Notes under the pieces: model-generated | The model's database searches: none | Told to the model about the DNA's origin: nothing | The model's input: only the letters and a program-made list of their open reading frames with translations | Made by a program: the position numbers and the translations under genes | Assembly (NCBI RefSeq): GCF_015206995.1 | Contig: NZ_JADEXR010000018.1 | Coordinates: 1-64,000, forward strand | Direction: 5' to 3' | Source of the DNA: an aff. Roholtiella sp. LEGE 12411 | Lineage (GTDB): Bacteria; Cyanobacteriota; Cyanobacteriia; Cyanobacteriales; Nostocaceae | Length of the DNA: 64,000 nt | Part shown: positions 26,612 to 34,934 of the stretch, in pieces | How the letters are laid out: every line of letters begins with the position of its first letter | Numbering within the stretch: the stretch's first letter is position 1

Positions 26612-27754
26612 ATGGAATTTGAAACTAGAGCAATTCATGAAGGACAGCAACCAGACCCCCAGACAGGTGCGGTAATTGTTCCCATTTATTTAACTTCTAC
26701 ATACCAACAAGATGCCATCGGTAAGCATAAAGGATATGAATACTCTCGCACTGGAAACCCCACCCGTACAGCCTTAGAAGAGGCTTTAGCCTCAATTGAA
26801 AACGGTCAATTTGGCTTAGCATTCGCCTCTGGTTTAGCTGCTACAACAACGGTATTAAGTATGCTAAAAAGTGGCGACCACATTGTGGCTGGCGATGATT
26901 TGTATGGTGGTACTTATCGTTTATTAGAAAGGGTTGTGAAAAATTGGGGAGTAAATACTACCTATGTAGATATTGATCACATTGCTGATTTTGAAACTGC
27001 TATTCAACCTAATACCAAGTTGATTTGGATTGAAACTCCCACAAATCCTTTACTAAAAATTATCGATATTGCAGTAGTGGCAAATATTGCCCATAAGAAT
27101 AACATTATCTTAGTAGTTGATAATACCTTTGCTAGTCCTTACTTTCAAAAACCGTTAGATTTAGGCGCTGATATTGTAGTTCACAGCACAACTAAATATC
27201 TAGGCGGACATAGCGATATTATTGGTGGCGCAGTTATCACCTCTAACGAGCAACTATACACTGAACTGAAGTTTTATCAAAACGCGATCGGAGCAGTTCC
27301 CAGTCCCTTTGATAGCTGGTTAGTGCTGCGAGGTATTAAAACCCTAGCTGTAAGAATGCGTGAACATGAAAAAAATGCTTTATTTTTAGCTAAATTTTTA
27401 GAAAAGCATCCCAAAGTCGAGCGAATTTATTATCCAGGTTTGCTGAGTCATGAACAACATCAATTAGCAAAAGAGCAAATGTCTGGCTTTGGGGGGATGA
27501 TTAGTTTGGAATTAAAAGGCGGCTTTGCTGAAGTGGAAAAATTTGCTTCTCGACTCAAGTTATTTTTGTTAGCTGAAAGTTTAGGAGGGGTAGAGTCGCT
27601 GCTTTGCTATCCCGCAAAAATGACCCACGGTTCTTTACCAGAAGCAGAAAGGCTAAAACGCGGAATTAACGATAATTTAGTCCGTCTTTCAGTCGGAATT
27701 GAGCATCTGTTAGATTTACAAGCTGATTTAGAAAATGCCCTATCTTCAAGTTAA
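26612..27754 (+). CDS. Cystathionine gamma-lyase / gamma-synthase family PLP enzyme
   Basis: The 380-residue enzyme belongs to the Cys/Met metabolism PLP family. It shows YSRTGNPTRTALEEALA, the PLP lysine in STTKYLGGHSD (near residue 195), and the C-terminal SLGGVESLLCYPAKMTH and RLSVGIEHL. With the upstream cystathionine beta-synthase, lyase activity (cystathionine to cysteine, oxobutyrate and ammonia) is the most likely role. Gamma-synthase cannot be excluded by sequence. Cysteine made here could feed SufS. Confidence 0.9.
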   Translation: MEFETRAIHEGQQPDPQTGAVIVPIYLTSTYQQDAIGKHKGYEYSRTGNPTRTALEEALASIENGQFGLAFASGLAATTTVLSMLKSGDHIVAGDDLYGGTYRLLERVVKNWGVNTTYVDIDHIADFETAIQPNTKLIWIETPTNPLLKIIDIAVVANIAHKNNIILVVDNTFASPYFQKPLDLGADIVVHSTTKYLGGHSDIIGGAVITSNEQLYTELKFYQNAIGAVPSPFDSWLVLRGIKTLAVRMREHEKNALFLAKFLEKHPKVERIYYPGLLSHEQHQLAKEQMSGFGGMISLELKGGFAEVEKFASRLKLFLLAESLGGVESLLCYPAKMTHGSLPEAERLKRGINDNLVRLSVGIEHLLDLQADLENALSSS

Positions 27755-28052
27755 TATAAGTTTATAAGTTATTATGTTTAGCAATCCTTTATCAAAAAAA
27801 TAAGACATAATTCCTGAGTAATAAATAAGCATAAATTTTGCTCTCCAGGTTAAAAGCTCGCCATCTGGAAAAATCCCTACTTCATCAGGGGAGTTTGTAA
27901 GCCTTAATGTGTAATAATTTCCGTTAAAAAGGCACTAATTGTATGTGAGATTAGTTCTAATTTCCGGTAATTATATCGGGATAGTAGGCTTATAAATCTG
28001 AGATAAAAAATACTATTGACTCCTTAAAAAGATAGGACTAGTGTTGTAAGTA

Positions 28053-28066
28053 GTCCTTCTAAGGAC
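28053..28066. promoter_or_regulatory. Perfect palindrome upstream of the Cys-rich gene
   Basis: GTCCTT-CT-AAGGAC lies 36 bp before the ATG of the Cys/Met-rich gene. It may be an operator or a leader hairpin. The rest of the 27755-28102 spacer shows another possible hairpin, TCCC...GGGGA (27875-27893), and no gene. Confidence 0.35.
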
Positions 28067-28102
28067 ACTCTCTGTGCATCAAAAAATCAAGAGGTATTTC
28101 CT

Positions 28103-28465
28103 ATGATGATGATGATGACCGAATCCATGACTACCGAAATGCAAACTTGCATGAAAGCTTGCATGGAATGTCACAAAATGTGTATGGAAACTATGGCTTA
28201 CTGCATGAGCAAAGGCGGTAAGCACATGGACATGAGCATGATGAGCATGATGCGCGATTGTTCTGAAATGTGCATGATGTGCATGAACATGATGATGGGC
28301 GGCTCTGAGTTCATGGGACGCACTTGTATGCTTTGTGCTGAAATGTGCGATCGCTGTGCAATGGCTTGTGAAAAAATGAGCGATGATCAGATGATGATGG
28401 AATGTGCTGCCGCCTGCCGCAAGTGTGCAGAATCTTGCAGAGCTATGCAAATGATGCCCGCTTAA
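28103..28465 (+). CDS. Cys/Met-rich four-helix-bundle copper-binding protein (DUF326/Csp-like)
   Basis: The 120-residue protein has 17 cysteines, mostly in CxxxC and CxxC spacing along helices (CMKACMECHKMC, CSEMCMMCMN, CMLCAEMCDRCAMAC, CAAACRKCAESC), and many methionines. This is the pattern of DUF326 proteins and copper storage proteins (Csp), in which Cys thiolates line the core of a four-helix bundle and store many Cu(I) ions. There is no signal peptide, so it is cytosolic (Csp3-like). It is monocistronic with a strong terminator. Other soft metals are possible ligands. The His-rich ORF on the opposite strand is a shadow of it. Confidence 0.88.
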   Translation: MMMMMTESMTTEMQTCMKACMECHKMCMETMAYCMSKGGKHMDMSMMSMMRDCSEMCMMCMNMMMGGSEFMGRTCMLCAEMCDRCAMACEKMSDDQMMMECAAACRKCAESCRAMQMMPA

Positions 28466-28502
28466 TTCCACTACCCAGCAGAAGTTTCTCTGCAACCTAA
28501 TA

Positions 28503-28545
28503 TTCAAGCGCTCAGGCTCATCGAGTCTGGGCGCTTGAAGTTTTT
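28503..28545 (+). terminator. Intrinsic terminator after the Cys-rich gene
   Basis: TTCAAGCGC pairs with GCGCTTGAA, extended inward by further pairs, and is followed by TTTTT. It lies 38 bp after the stop codon. Confidence 0.85.
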
Positions 28546-28612
28546 AAGGGTTGATGGATACGCACAACTCAAATTGTCATTAATTATTCTCTTCCCCTGC
28601 TTCCCTATCTCC

Positions 28613-29869
28613 CTATGGTTTCCAACCTGCTAGTAAATTCGGGTAAGCGGTTGGTGTGGGGAAAATTTTCTGGAAGCCAGTCTGACGCTCTTGGGGCTTT
28701 TCTTTGCTCATGTTCCAGAGGCTTTCATAGAAAAAGAATGATACCCCGGCGAAGTTGCGATCGCGTATTTTTTGCACTTGTGTCTGAATTTGTTGCATTG
28801 GTACAGATCTATTTTTCAACCCAGCCAAAATACCAACACTCACTGGGATATGGCTTTTTGCTGCTTTCACTTCTGGATACTCTAATTCGCTGATAAAGAC
28901 ATTCAAGTCATCTCGATATATCTGCAAAACCAGTTCTTCGATAATTCCCAAACGTTCCCATTTTTGCCAGTCGGCTAAAAAGTAGTCGTAGGAAAAGCGC
29001 TGCGGATTAGGCGCAACAGAAACCAGACAATCTTTTTTAGTGGCTTTGATCGCTTTAAATACCCGCTTGGTAAAGTTGGTAATTTTGTTAGCTCTCCAAC
29101 GCACCCATTCTGGATCTTTATAGTTTTTCGAGGGTGCTCTACCACGGTGTTCTTTTTTGTAGAGTGCTACTGTGTAAACATCGTATCCTAATTCTGATGG
29201 CAAGCCGAAATGGTCATCAAATTGAATGCCGTCGATATCGTAGTTTCTGACGATTTCAATGATTAAATCTTGGATAAATTGTTGTACTTCTGGGCGAAAG
29301 GGATTTAGCCAAACGCGGTTATGTGTCCCTTCCTTAACAATCCGCGTACCGTTGCTGCGACTGGTGAGCCATTGGGGACGATTTTTAGCTAATAGAGAAT
29401 CCGCTGGTGCCATGAAGCCAAATTCAAACCAGGGAATGACTGTTAATCCTTTTTGATGTCCCACATCGACAATTTCCTTGAGTATGTCTCGTCCTTGCAA
29501 TCCGGGTGTGGGATCGAGCGATCGCCCAATTACTTTGGCTGCAACTTTGCTGGGATACAATGTATACCCCCAATTCCAAACCGCTGGGTATATAGTATTA
29601 AAATTGAGTTCATCAAGGCGTTGCAAAGAACCCTTGAGGCGATCGCTCGAAAACAGCACATCACTATCAATGTTTGTTAACCACACGCCTCTTAACTCAG
29701 ATGCTGGCGATCGCGGAGGAATAGTTTCAGCGTTCAAGGGAAACGATAGCATTACCGTAGCTACCATGCTCAAGGCAACAATCACGGCAAACAACCTGGG
29801 CTTTATATCTTGAGGAACCTTCCACCAAGCATATAACTCAGCACACCACTTTACAAACCTTTTTATCAT
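28613..29869 (-). CDS. Family 10-like glycosyl hydrolase (DUF187/GHL10)
   Basis: The 418-residue protein has an N-terminal signal-anchor (LFAVIVALSMVATVMLSFPL, about residues 27-46) and a TIM-barrel GHL10 domain starting SELRGVWLTNIDSDVLFS. Typical segments are FNTIYPAVWNWGYTLYPS, GLTVIPWFEFGFM, the IVRNYDIDGIQFDDHFG strand carrying acidic residues, and LVSVAPNP. Members act on cell-wall or surface polysaccharides. It is likely exported and periplasmic. The exact substrate is unknown. Confidence 0.9.
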   Translation of the reverse strand: MIKRFVKWCAELYAWWKVPQDIKPRLFAVIVALSMVATVMLSFPLNAETIPPRSPASELRGVWLTNIDSDVLFSSDRLKGSLQRLDELNFNTIYPAVWNWGYTLYPSKVAAKVIGRSLDPTPGLQGRDILKEIVDVGHQKGLTVIPWFEFGFMAPADSLLAKNRPQWLTSRSNGTRIVKEGTHNRVWLNPFRPEVQQFIQDLIIEIVRNYDIDGIQFDDHFGLPSELGYDVYTVALYKKEHRGRAPSKNYKDPEWVRWRANKITNFTKRVFKAIKATKKDCLVSVAPNPQRFSYDYFLADWQKWERLGIIEELVLQIYRDDLNVFISELEYPEVKAAKSHIPVSVGILAGLKNRSVPMQQIQTQVQKIRDRNFAGVSFFFYESLWNMSKEKPQERQTGFQKIFPTPTAYPNLLAGWKP

Positions 29870-30449
29870 TAGCTACAGACATCATCAAATTATGAACAAT
29901 GACTGGGACATCTAGACAGAAGTTGCACACAGACACAAAGCGTCTTCTCTTTATAGATCACTTTACATAGACCGGTAGTTAGTTAAGTTTTCTCCTACTT
30001 CCTGAATGTTTGTTGTTAATTTTTTACTGAGTAAATATTTTAACTAAATTCACTAAGCTGCTACTAAGTTGCTTTTATATGTAACAAACCAGAGGATACA
30101 CTGATAACTTTACTGCTCACCCTCTGCCTGTTTCCTCTCGTTCATTGAAAGCGACGGGGCGACAGGCTTCGGGCATTGGTAGCTTATTCCCCATGCCCCA
30201 TGCCCCATAACAAATGCCCTTGTGAGTGAATTTTTTTATACTTTGTTGATATGATCTCCTCATTATTCCTTAATAGTAAATGTGAGATAATACACAATAT
30301 CTTTGATTATTAGCCGATACGTAAGATTATGCTAAGTATTACAGAGAAAATTTCATCAAAATTATGTAGATCACATTTTTAAATAAAAGTTAACAGAGTA
30401 GAGTAACGGATATTACTCAGCTATTTTTAAAATAAAAGCAGGATTTTTA
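29870..30449. other. 580-bp spacer with heptamer repeats
   Basis: No gene is visible. A heptameric tandem run of ccccatg units lies at 30189-30208. The promoters of the divergent flanking genes should be at the two ends. Confidence 0.5.
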
Positions 30450-31019
30450 ATGATCAGCTTAAGGAATTCAGAAGACAGCAGAGTCAGCACCACAGTAGCC
30501 ATCAAGCGGCTCGCAAGAGCGATGACAGTTTCGGCTGGAGAGTTTTCACTGGTATTAGCATGTTGTAACTGTGTTAAAACTCAGCAGCAAATATTAAATT
30601 CGTTAATAGAATTTTCACCAGCAAACATCCAAGACATTCTGCTCACACCTGAGATTGAGACGCTGTATACAACTATCAAAACTAAAATTGGCGATACTCA
30701 ACCTGAAGCTTTAATGGTGCGGGGTTTAGAATCTGTGTTAGCAATTAATCAACTAATCACCAGTACTAATCTTATCCGAAATGAGTTTCAAAAAAAGTTT
30801 CGGTTTCCTTTGGTGTTGTGGATCAATGATGAAATTCTTCGTAAGCTAGTCTGGCTAGCACCTGATTTCAAAGACTGGGCGGCCAGCACTATTAGATTTG
30901 ATGTAGCGAGCAACCAATTAATTGAATTTGTTGTAAAGGCTAAGGAACAAACAATCAGTACATCTGCGTCTATCTATACATCAGCCGGTGAAGACAGATC
31001 CCAATTTAATCCTAGCTAG
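30450..31019 (+). CDS. Stand-alone N-terminal module of TPR/effector-type proteins (hypothetical)
   Basis: The 189-residue protein includes ALMVRGLESVLAINQLITST and RFPLVLWINDEILRKLVWLA followed by PDFKDWAASTIRFD. I recognise this as the kind of N-terminal module that precedes TPR or signalling domains in large Nostocales proteins. Here it stops after the module and no TPR continuation exists in any frame up to 31443. It could be a real adaptor-like protein or the remnant of a truncated gene. Function is unknown. Confidence 0.6.
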   Translation: MISLRNSEDSRVSTTVAIKRLARAMTVSAGEFSLVLACCNCVKTQQQILNSLIEFSPANIQDILLTPEIETLYTTIKTKIGDTQPEALMVRGLESVLAINQLITSTNLIRNEFQKKFRFPLVLWINDEILRKLVWLAPDFKDWAASTIRFDVASNQLIEFVVKAKEQTISTSASIYTSAGEDRSQFNPS

Positions 31020-31443
31020 TTCAGTATTGGGATATCTACTTTTTTGGGTATTGCTGAATCATGGAAATGATGCCAATAAATGTAGATTTGTTGCGAAGCA
31101 GCATAAACCCCTAAGTCATCTCCGATAAGTTAACAAAGATTCAATTCAAAAAGGTCAAATTTTATAAGTATGGCTGGCTGAAAACACTTTAGAGATAGCC
31201 GCTTTGGCGAGGTTTCTCATACTTTAGGTAAGTGATGAAAGCCGCCGAGGTAGGCTTTAGCTTACTATGATGTTTTCTTTTTTAGGCTCAAGTAAACTGT
31301 CAATCTACTCATCTACAAGGCTTGTACAAAGTGCCTTGGCAAAGCCTCTCGTAGAGAAGACTGCGGCTGCTTTACCTCCTGCCTTCTTGTTTGACTAAAT
31401 ATATGCTAATTACTGGTTAATCCCAAATTTGGATTATATTACT
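31020..31443. other. Spacer with dispersed repeat fragments
   Basis: There is no gene. Palindrome-rich fragments are present (AAAGCCGCCGAGGTAGGCTTT around 31239-31260, and aagcctctcgtagagaag around 31345), similar to words in the repeat cluster at 20525-20690. Confidence 0.5.
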
Positions 31444-32325
31444 ATGAAATATCTCTTGAAAGGTAACTACACCAGCAATCAAGGACGAATTGTCACTGCT
31501 TGGTTTTTGACTGCCATTTTGTCTGCTGGTAGCGGATTAACACTAATTAAAAGTGCCTCCGCTGCTTCTGCAAACCTCTCGCCAGAAACTGGGAGTTCCT
31601 TGCGCTTAGCCTCTACAAAGAATCCTACTAGCAACCTACCAGCAAATTTACCACAATCTGTCAAAAACGCCGTTTTGCAAGCTGCCTCTGTACGTTTGCA
31701 ATTGCCAATATCTCAACTAACTATTACCGAAGCTCAAGAGCGAACTTGGAACAATGGGTGTTTAGAATTGGCTAATGCTGATGAATTGTGTACCGAAGCT
31801 TTGGTACCAGGTTGGCGGGTGGTTGTTGCGTCTGCTAACCAAACTTTGGTGTATCACACCAATCAAACAGGTTTCGCAATCAGACTAAATGAAAAGGCTA
31901 GCGAAACTAAATTGGCCCCTGTGCCAATTCCCACAAGTGAGTTACCACCACCATTAGACCAAGGTATAGTTTTTCGGGAAATCTCTAGTGGAGGTATAGC
32001 TGGTAGAACCTACGAAACTGTTTTACTCAATGACGGGCGCTTGATTCGGGTGCGAATTGGTGATGCTAATGATTCTGAGCGTAGTGTTCGCCGCATTTCT
32101 GTGCAACAGGTAAAACGGTTTGAACGATTACTAAAGAGAAGGGAATTTAGTAAATTTAAAAATCTGAGTTATCCAGCACCCAGCGGTTCTGCTGATTTTA
32201 TCACCTATACCCTCACCAGCCAAGAGGGTACAGTTCAGTACAACGATATTTCTCAAGAGCACTTACCGAGGAAGTTAAGAGCAGTAATCACAGTTTGGAA
32301 TCAGATTAGAAGTAACGCACAGTAA
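31444..32325 (+). CDS. Hypothetical exported protein
   Basis: The 293-residue protein starting MKYLLKGNYTSNQGRIVTAW has a signal peptide (FLTAILSAGSGLTLIKSASA, cleavage near residue 42). The mature part has a segment VLQAASVRLQLPISQLTITE with NNGCLELANADELCTEALVPGW, carrying two cysteines that could form a disulfide. A second half contains RTYETVLLNDGRLIRVRIGD. An in-frame TTG at 31429 is less likely than this ATG. I do not recognise a named family. It is probably periplasmic. Confidence 0.75.
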   Translation: MKYLLKGNYTSNQGRIVTAWFLTAILSAGSGLTLIKSASAASANLSPETGSSLRLASTKNPTSNLPANLPQSVKNAVLQAASVRLQLPISQLTITEAQERTWNNGCLELANADELCTEALVPGWRVVVASANQTLVYHTNQTGFAIRLNEKASETKLAPVPIPTSELPPPLDQGIVFREISSGGIAGRTYETVLLNDGRLIRVRIGDANDSERSVRRISVQQVKRFERLLKRREFSKFKNLSYPAPSGSADFITYTLTSQEGTVQYNDISQEHLPRKLRAVITVWNQIRSNAQ

Positions 32326-32379
32326 ACTACCCACCAAGCTGAATACAGCTATTGTGGGAGTCTCCTGGAGGTTTGAGAT

Positions 32380-32480
32380 GATGTTTGAAAAGTATTATTG
32401 CTAATATCAAAACCTCAGAAACCTACCCCCCCTTCCCTACAACGGAATGGGGGTTTCAAAGCCTCTCGACCTTTCGGGAA
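32380..32480 (+). repeat. Hairpin-bearing dispersed repeat, copy 1
   Basis: It shares agtattattgcta, catcaaaacctca-like and ggtttcaaagcctctc words with the block at 34128-34243 in the same orientation. Both contain a C-rich/G-rich hairpin before GTTTCAAAGCCTCTC, with different bases in the stem but preserved pairing. The two copies flank the LuxR and MAPEG genes. Confidence 0.7.
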
Positions 32481-32633
32481 TATTTAGTTGAAGCGGGAGC
32501 AACAGATAGATTTCCTTTTAGCCTATAGCGATAGAACGAACGCCTCAGTAGTTGAGAATGATGTCAAAAGCCTAAGTTTTTTAAAGTTATTTTGGCAGAC
32601 TACTAGTGTAAATATGCTAAACCACCTGAAAGG

Positions 32634-33377
32634 TTATTGGTGGGAGTTTAGCACCAAGTTAAATGAATCTGGGTTTGCCTGTGGTGAATGATATTTCGTA
32701 ACTGAAAGTTGTGCAACCATCTCTGCACGAGATGAAACCTCAAGCTTACGGAACATTCGTTTTAAGGCTTGCTTCACTGAATTTTCAGTAATCCAAAGTT
32801 GATTCCCAATTACTGCGTTAGTTTGCCCTAAAGCAACCAATTCTGCAATTTGCAACTCACGAGGGGTTAAGCGATCGGTTTTGAAAGATTGGTGCTGCAA
32901 TTCTCCTGCGGAAATACCTTGTGAACCAACTGTTGCAGCCCAAACAGATAAGTGCAAACAGATGGCACTCAAATCGGTTAGATTTGGTGTATCAAAGGCA
33001 GGCATTGACTTTTCACGGGTGCAACCCACTACGCCTACTAATTGATTGCGATTGACGATCGGCCCCGCCATCACATGCCAATGATCGGGGCGGGGACAAA
33101 TGGTTTTCCAAGCCTTTGGTGATGTCACTAATGCTTCGTGGACAGGCGCATGACGCTCCACTAAATAACGCGCCACAGGATTATGTTCAATGGATAGTAC
33201 AATTTTCAGAATTTTCTGAAGATTGCTATCGGCTAAGGGCAGTTGATCAAAGAAAAAAATTCCCCATCGTTTCGCAGCAAAATACTCACCAATTTTGGGC
33301 ACGACTTGCGATCGCAGATCATGCTCACTACAGGCTTGGTTGATGGCTTCAAAAAGAAGCTTCAAGGGACTTGTCAT
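32634..33377 (-). CDS. LuxR-family transcriptional regulator with GAF-like sensor domain
   Basis: The 247-residue protein ends in a LuxR-type HTH: LTPRELQIAELVALGQTNAV, then TENSVKQALKRMFRKLEVSS. The N-terminal 150 residues (HDLRSQVVPKIGEYFAAKRWG, HVMAGPIVNRNQLVGVVGCT) look like a GAF-type ligand-binding domain. It is divergent from the MAPEG gene 175 bp away and probably controls it. Both lie between two copies of a direct repeat. The ligand is unknown. Confidence 0.85.
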   Translation of the reverse strand: MTSPLKLLFEAINQACSEHDLRSQVVPKIGEYFAAKRWGIFFFDQLPLADSNLQKILKIVLSIEHNPVARYLVERHAPVHEALVTSPKAWKTICPRPDHWHVMAGPIVNRNQLVGVVGCTREKSMPAFDTPNLTDLSAICLHLSVWAATVGSQGISAGELQHQSFKTDRLTPRELQIAELVALGQTNAVIGNQLWITENSVKQALKRMFRKLEVSSRAEMVAQLSVTKYHSPQANPDSFNLVLNSHQ

Positions 33378-33462
33378 AAGTGAAGTTGACTGAAGTGTAC
33401 CCGATCGAGGTCTAGAAGCATTGCAGTACTCAGCCTATATTAGCTTTAATCTCAACAGCACT

Positions 33463-33495
33463 TTGACATGACAGTCAATTCGGAAGTCCATTCCG
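33463..33495 (+). promoter_or_regulatory. Candidate promoter and operator upstream of the MAPEG gene
   Basis: A consensus -35 box TTGACA (33463-33468) is followed by an inverted repeat CGGAA-GTCCA-TTCCG (33481-33495) where a -10 box would be expected. A LuxR-type regulator from the divergent gene could bind here. The -10 element itself is weak. Confidence 0.4.
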
Positions 33496-33551
33496 TATGG
33501 CGCAGTTTATCGCCCATCCATCAGCAAAATGAGCAAGTTTAAGAGGTAAAA

Positions 33552-33980
33552 ATGAGCCAAGATAAAATCTTTAGCCCCTTCTTCGCATCAGTGTTTTTGA
33601 CACTCCTGGTCTGGGTGTATATGTACATCCGCCGTATCAGTTTCATCATAAGTAGAAAGATCAGCTCGCAAGACCTTACTGTATCTAACACACTAGCGCA
33701 AATCTCGCCCCCATACGTATCCAATCCATCCGATAACCTGAAGAACCTGTTTGAGATTCCGGTAATTTTTTATGCGCTCGTACTATATCTGTTCATCACG
33801 AAGCAGGTGGATGCAGTGTATGTAAACGCCGCGTGGGTCTTCGTTGCGTTTCGCGTATTGCATAGTGCTGTGCATTGCACATTCAATCTAATGTTGCTTC
33901 GGTTCTACCTCTACTTATTTGCCACGCTTGCGGTGTGGTTCATTGCGATCCGCGCAGCCCTTGTCCACTTCAGCGCATAA
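33552..33980 (+). CDS. MAPEG family membrane protein
   Basis: The 142-residue protein has four hydrophobic helices and the MAPEG pattern: an N-terminal helix, a polar loop (SPPYVSNPSDNLKNLFEIPV) with the N-x-x-E/F-x-P segment, and FVAFRVLHSAVHCTFN. MAPEG proteins are trimeric membrane enzymes of glutathione or eicosanoid metabolism, but most bacterial members have no known substrate. AGAGGT precedes the ATG. Codon choice (many cgc, gcg and gtg codons) differs by eye from neighbouring genes, hinting at transfer from a more G/C-rich bacterium. Confidence 0.85.
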   Translation: MSQDKIFSPFFASVFLTLLVWVYMYIRRISFIISRKISSQDLTVSNTLAQISPPYVSNPSDNLKNLFEIPVIFYALVLYLFITKQVDAVYVNAAWVFVAFRVLHSAVHCTFNLMLLRFYLYLFATLAVWFIAIRAALVHFSA

Positions 33981-34127
33981 GTATTAATCTACCAATTATG
34001 TTTTCATAGTACACAGCGATCGCACTCTACAGAATTATGGGGCATTGGGCATGGGGCATAAAGCACTCGATTTCTTCAACCAAGCTCTGCTTCTTTTGCG
34101 TGCTGTGGGCGATCGTTACTGGTGAAG

Positions 34128-34243
34128 ATGGATATTTAAAAAGTATTATTGCTAACATCAAAACCTCACAAACCTAACCCACATAGCCCCCATTACTTTG
34201 TAGGTAATGGAGGTTTCAAAGCCTCTCTCCGTTTGGGGGAAGG
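34128..34243 (+). repeat. Hairpin-bearing dispersed repeat, copy 2
   Basis: This is the second copy of the repeat at 32380-32480, same orientation. Its stem reads CCCCCATTAC / GTAATGGAGG where copy 1 has CCCCCCTTCC / GGAATGGGGG, so pairing is kept while sequence changes. It ends 12 bp before the leuD stop and may serve as the leuCD transcript end. Confidence 0.7.
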
Positions 34244-34255
34244 GAACTAGAAAAG

Positions 34256-34864
34256 CTAACTCGCTGCTAAGTTACCCCAACTTACATAGGGCAGTTTGGC
34301 AGCCCTTGCGCGAACTTGGTTGACATTAGCCACCAACTGACCGCAAGCGTCCCAAGTCCCAGAAATGAATGTGCTTCTAGTACCTTCACCGATCGCAACT
34401 GAGGCAGTGTAATCACCAATTTGCACTTGCAAGGTTTCCAAGTTTATGGTGATTGCTGCTTGAGAATTGGCAGCTACTAGTTCTTGAACTTGTTTAACAG
34501 TAGCAGCATCAGCTGTAACGCAGGGTATTCCCATTGCGACGCAGTTACCGAAAAAGATTTCCGCGAAGCTTTCGCCTATCAAAGCTTGGATTCCCCATTT
34601 AGCGATCGCCTGGGGTGCGTGTTCCCGTGATGAGCCACAGCCAAAGTTTCGATTGACTATTAAAACTTTTGCCCCTTGATACTGTGGTTGGTCAAATGGA
34701 TGTTCACCGTTTAATGCTTTGCGATCGTCGATAAATGCGCCTTCGCCCAAACCATCAAAGGTGACGGCTTTTAAATAACGAGCAGGAATGATGCGATCGG
34801 TGTCTATGTCATTACCCACTAAAGGTACACCGCGCCCGGAAACCATCTTAACTTCACTCACCAT
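34256..34864 (-). CDS. leuD: 3-isopropylmalate dehydratase small subunit LeuD
   Basis: LeuD pairs with LeuC to isomerise 2-isopropylmalate to 3-isopropylmalate in leucine synthesis. The 202-residue protein has [15 protein letters not shown] at the start and the swivel-domain motif [14 protein letters not shown]. The ATG at 34864 ([20 protein letters not shown]) has AAAGG upstream; a GTG at 34873 is in frame but less likely. It lies about 70 bp after leuC, and the spacer holds ccccatg heptamer repeats. Confidence 0.94.
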   Translation of the reverse strand: MVSEVKMVSGRGVPLVGNDIDTDRIIPARYLKAVTFDGLGEGAFIDDRKALNGEHPFDQPQYQGAKVLIVNRNFGCGSSREHAPQAIAKWGIQALIGESFAEIFFGNCVAMGIPCVTADAATVKQVQELVAANSQAAITINLETLQVQIGDYTASVAIGEGTRSTFISGTWDACGQLVANVNQVRARAAKLPYVSWGNLAAS

Positions 34865-34934
34865 AAACTTCACCTTTCATAGCCTGTTAGCTTTTACAAA
34901 TACCCCATGCCCCATGCTCCATGCCCATTTAAAA

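Noticed and set aside
28079-28507. 142-residue His-rich ORF on the minus strand
   Set aside because: It is the exact shadow of the Cys/Met-rich gene (ATG and TGC codons read backwards as CAT and GCA), so the His richness is an artefact.
32488-32691. 67-residue ORF on the plus strand
   Set aside because: It overlaps the end of the LuxR gene, has no ribosome site and no recognisable sequence.
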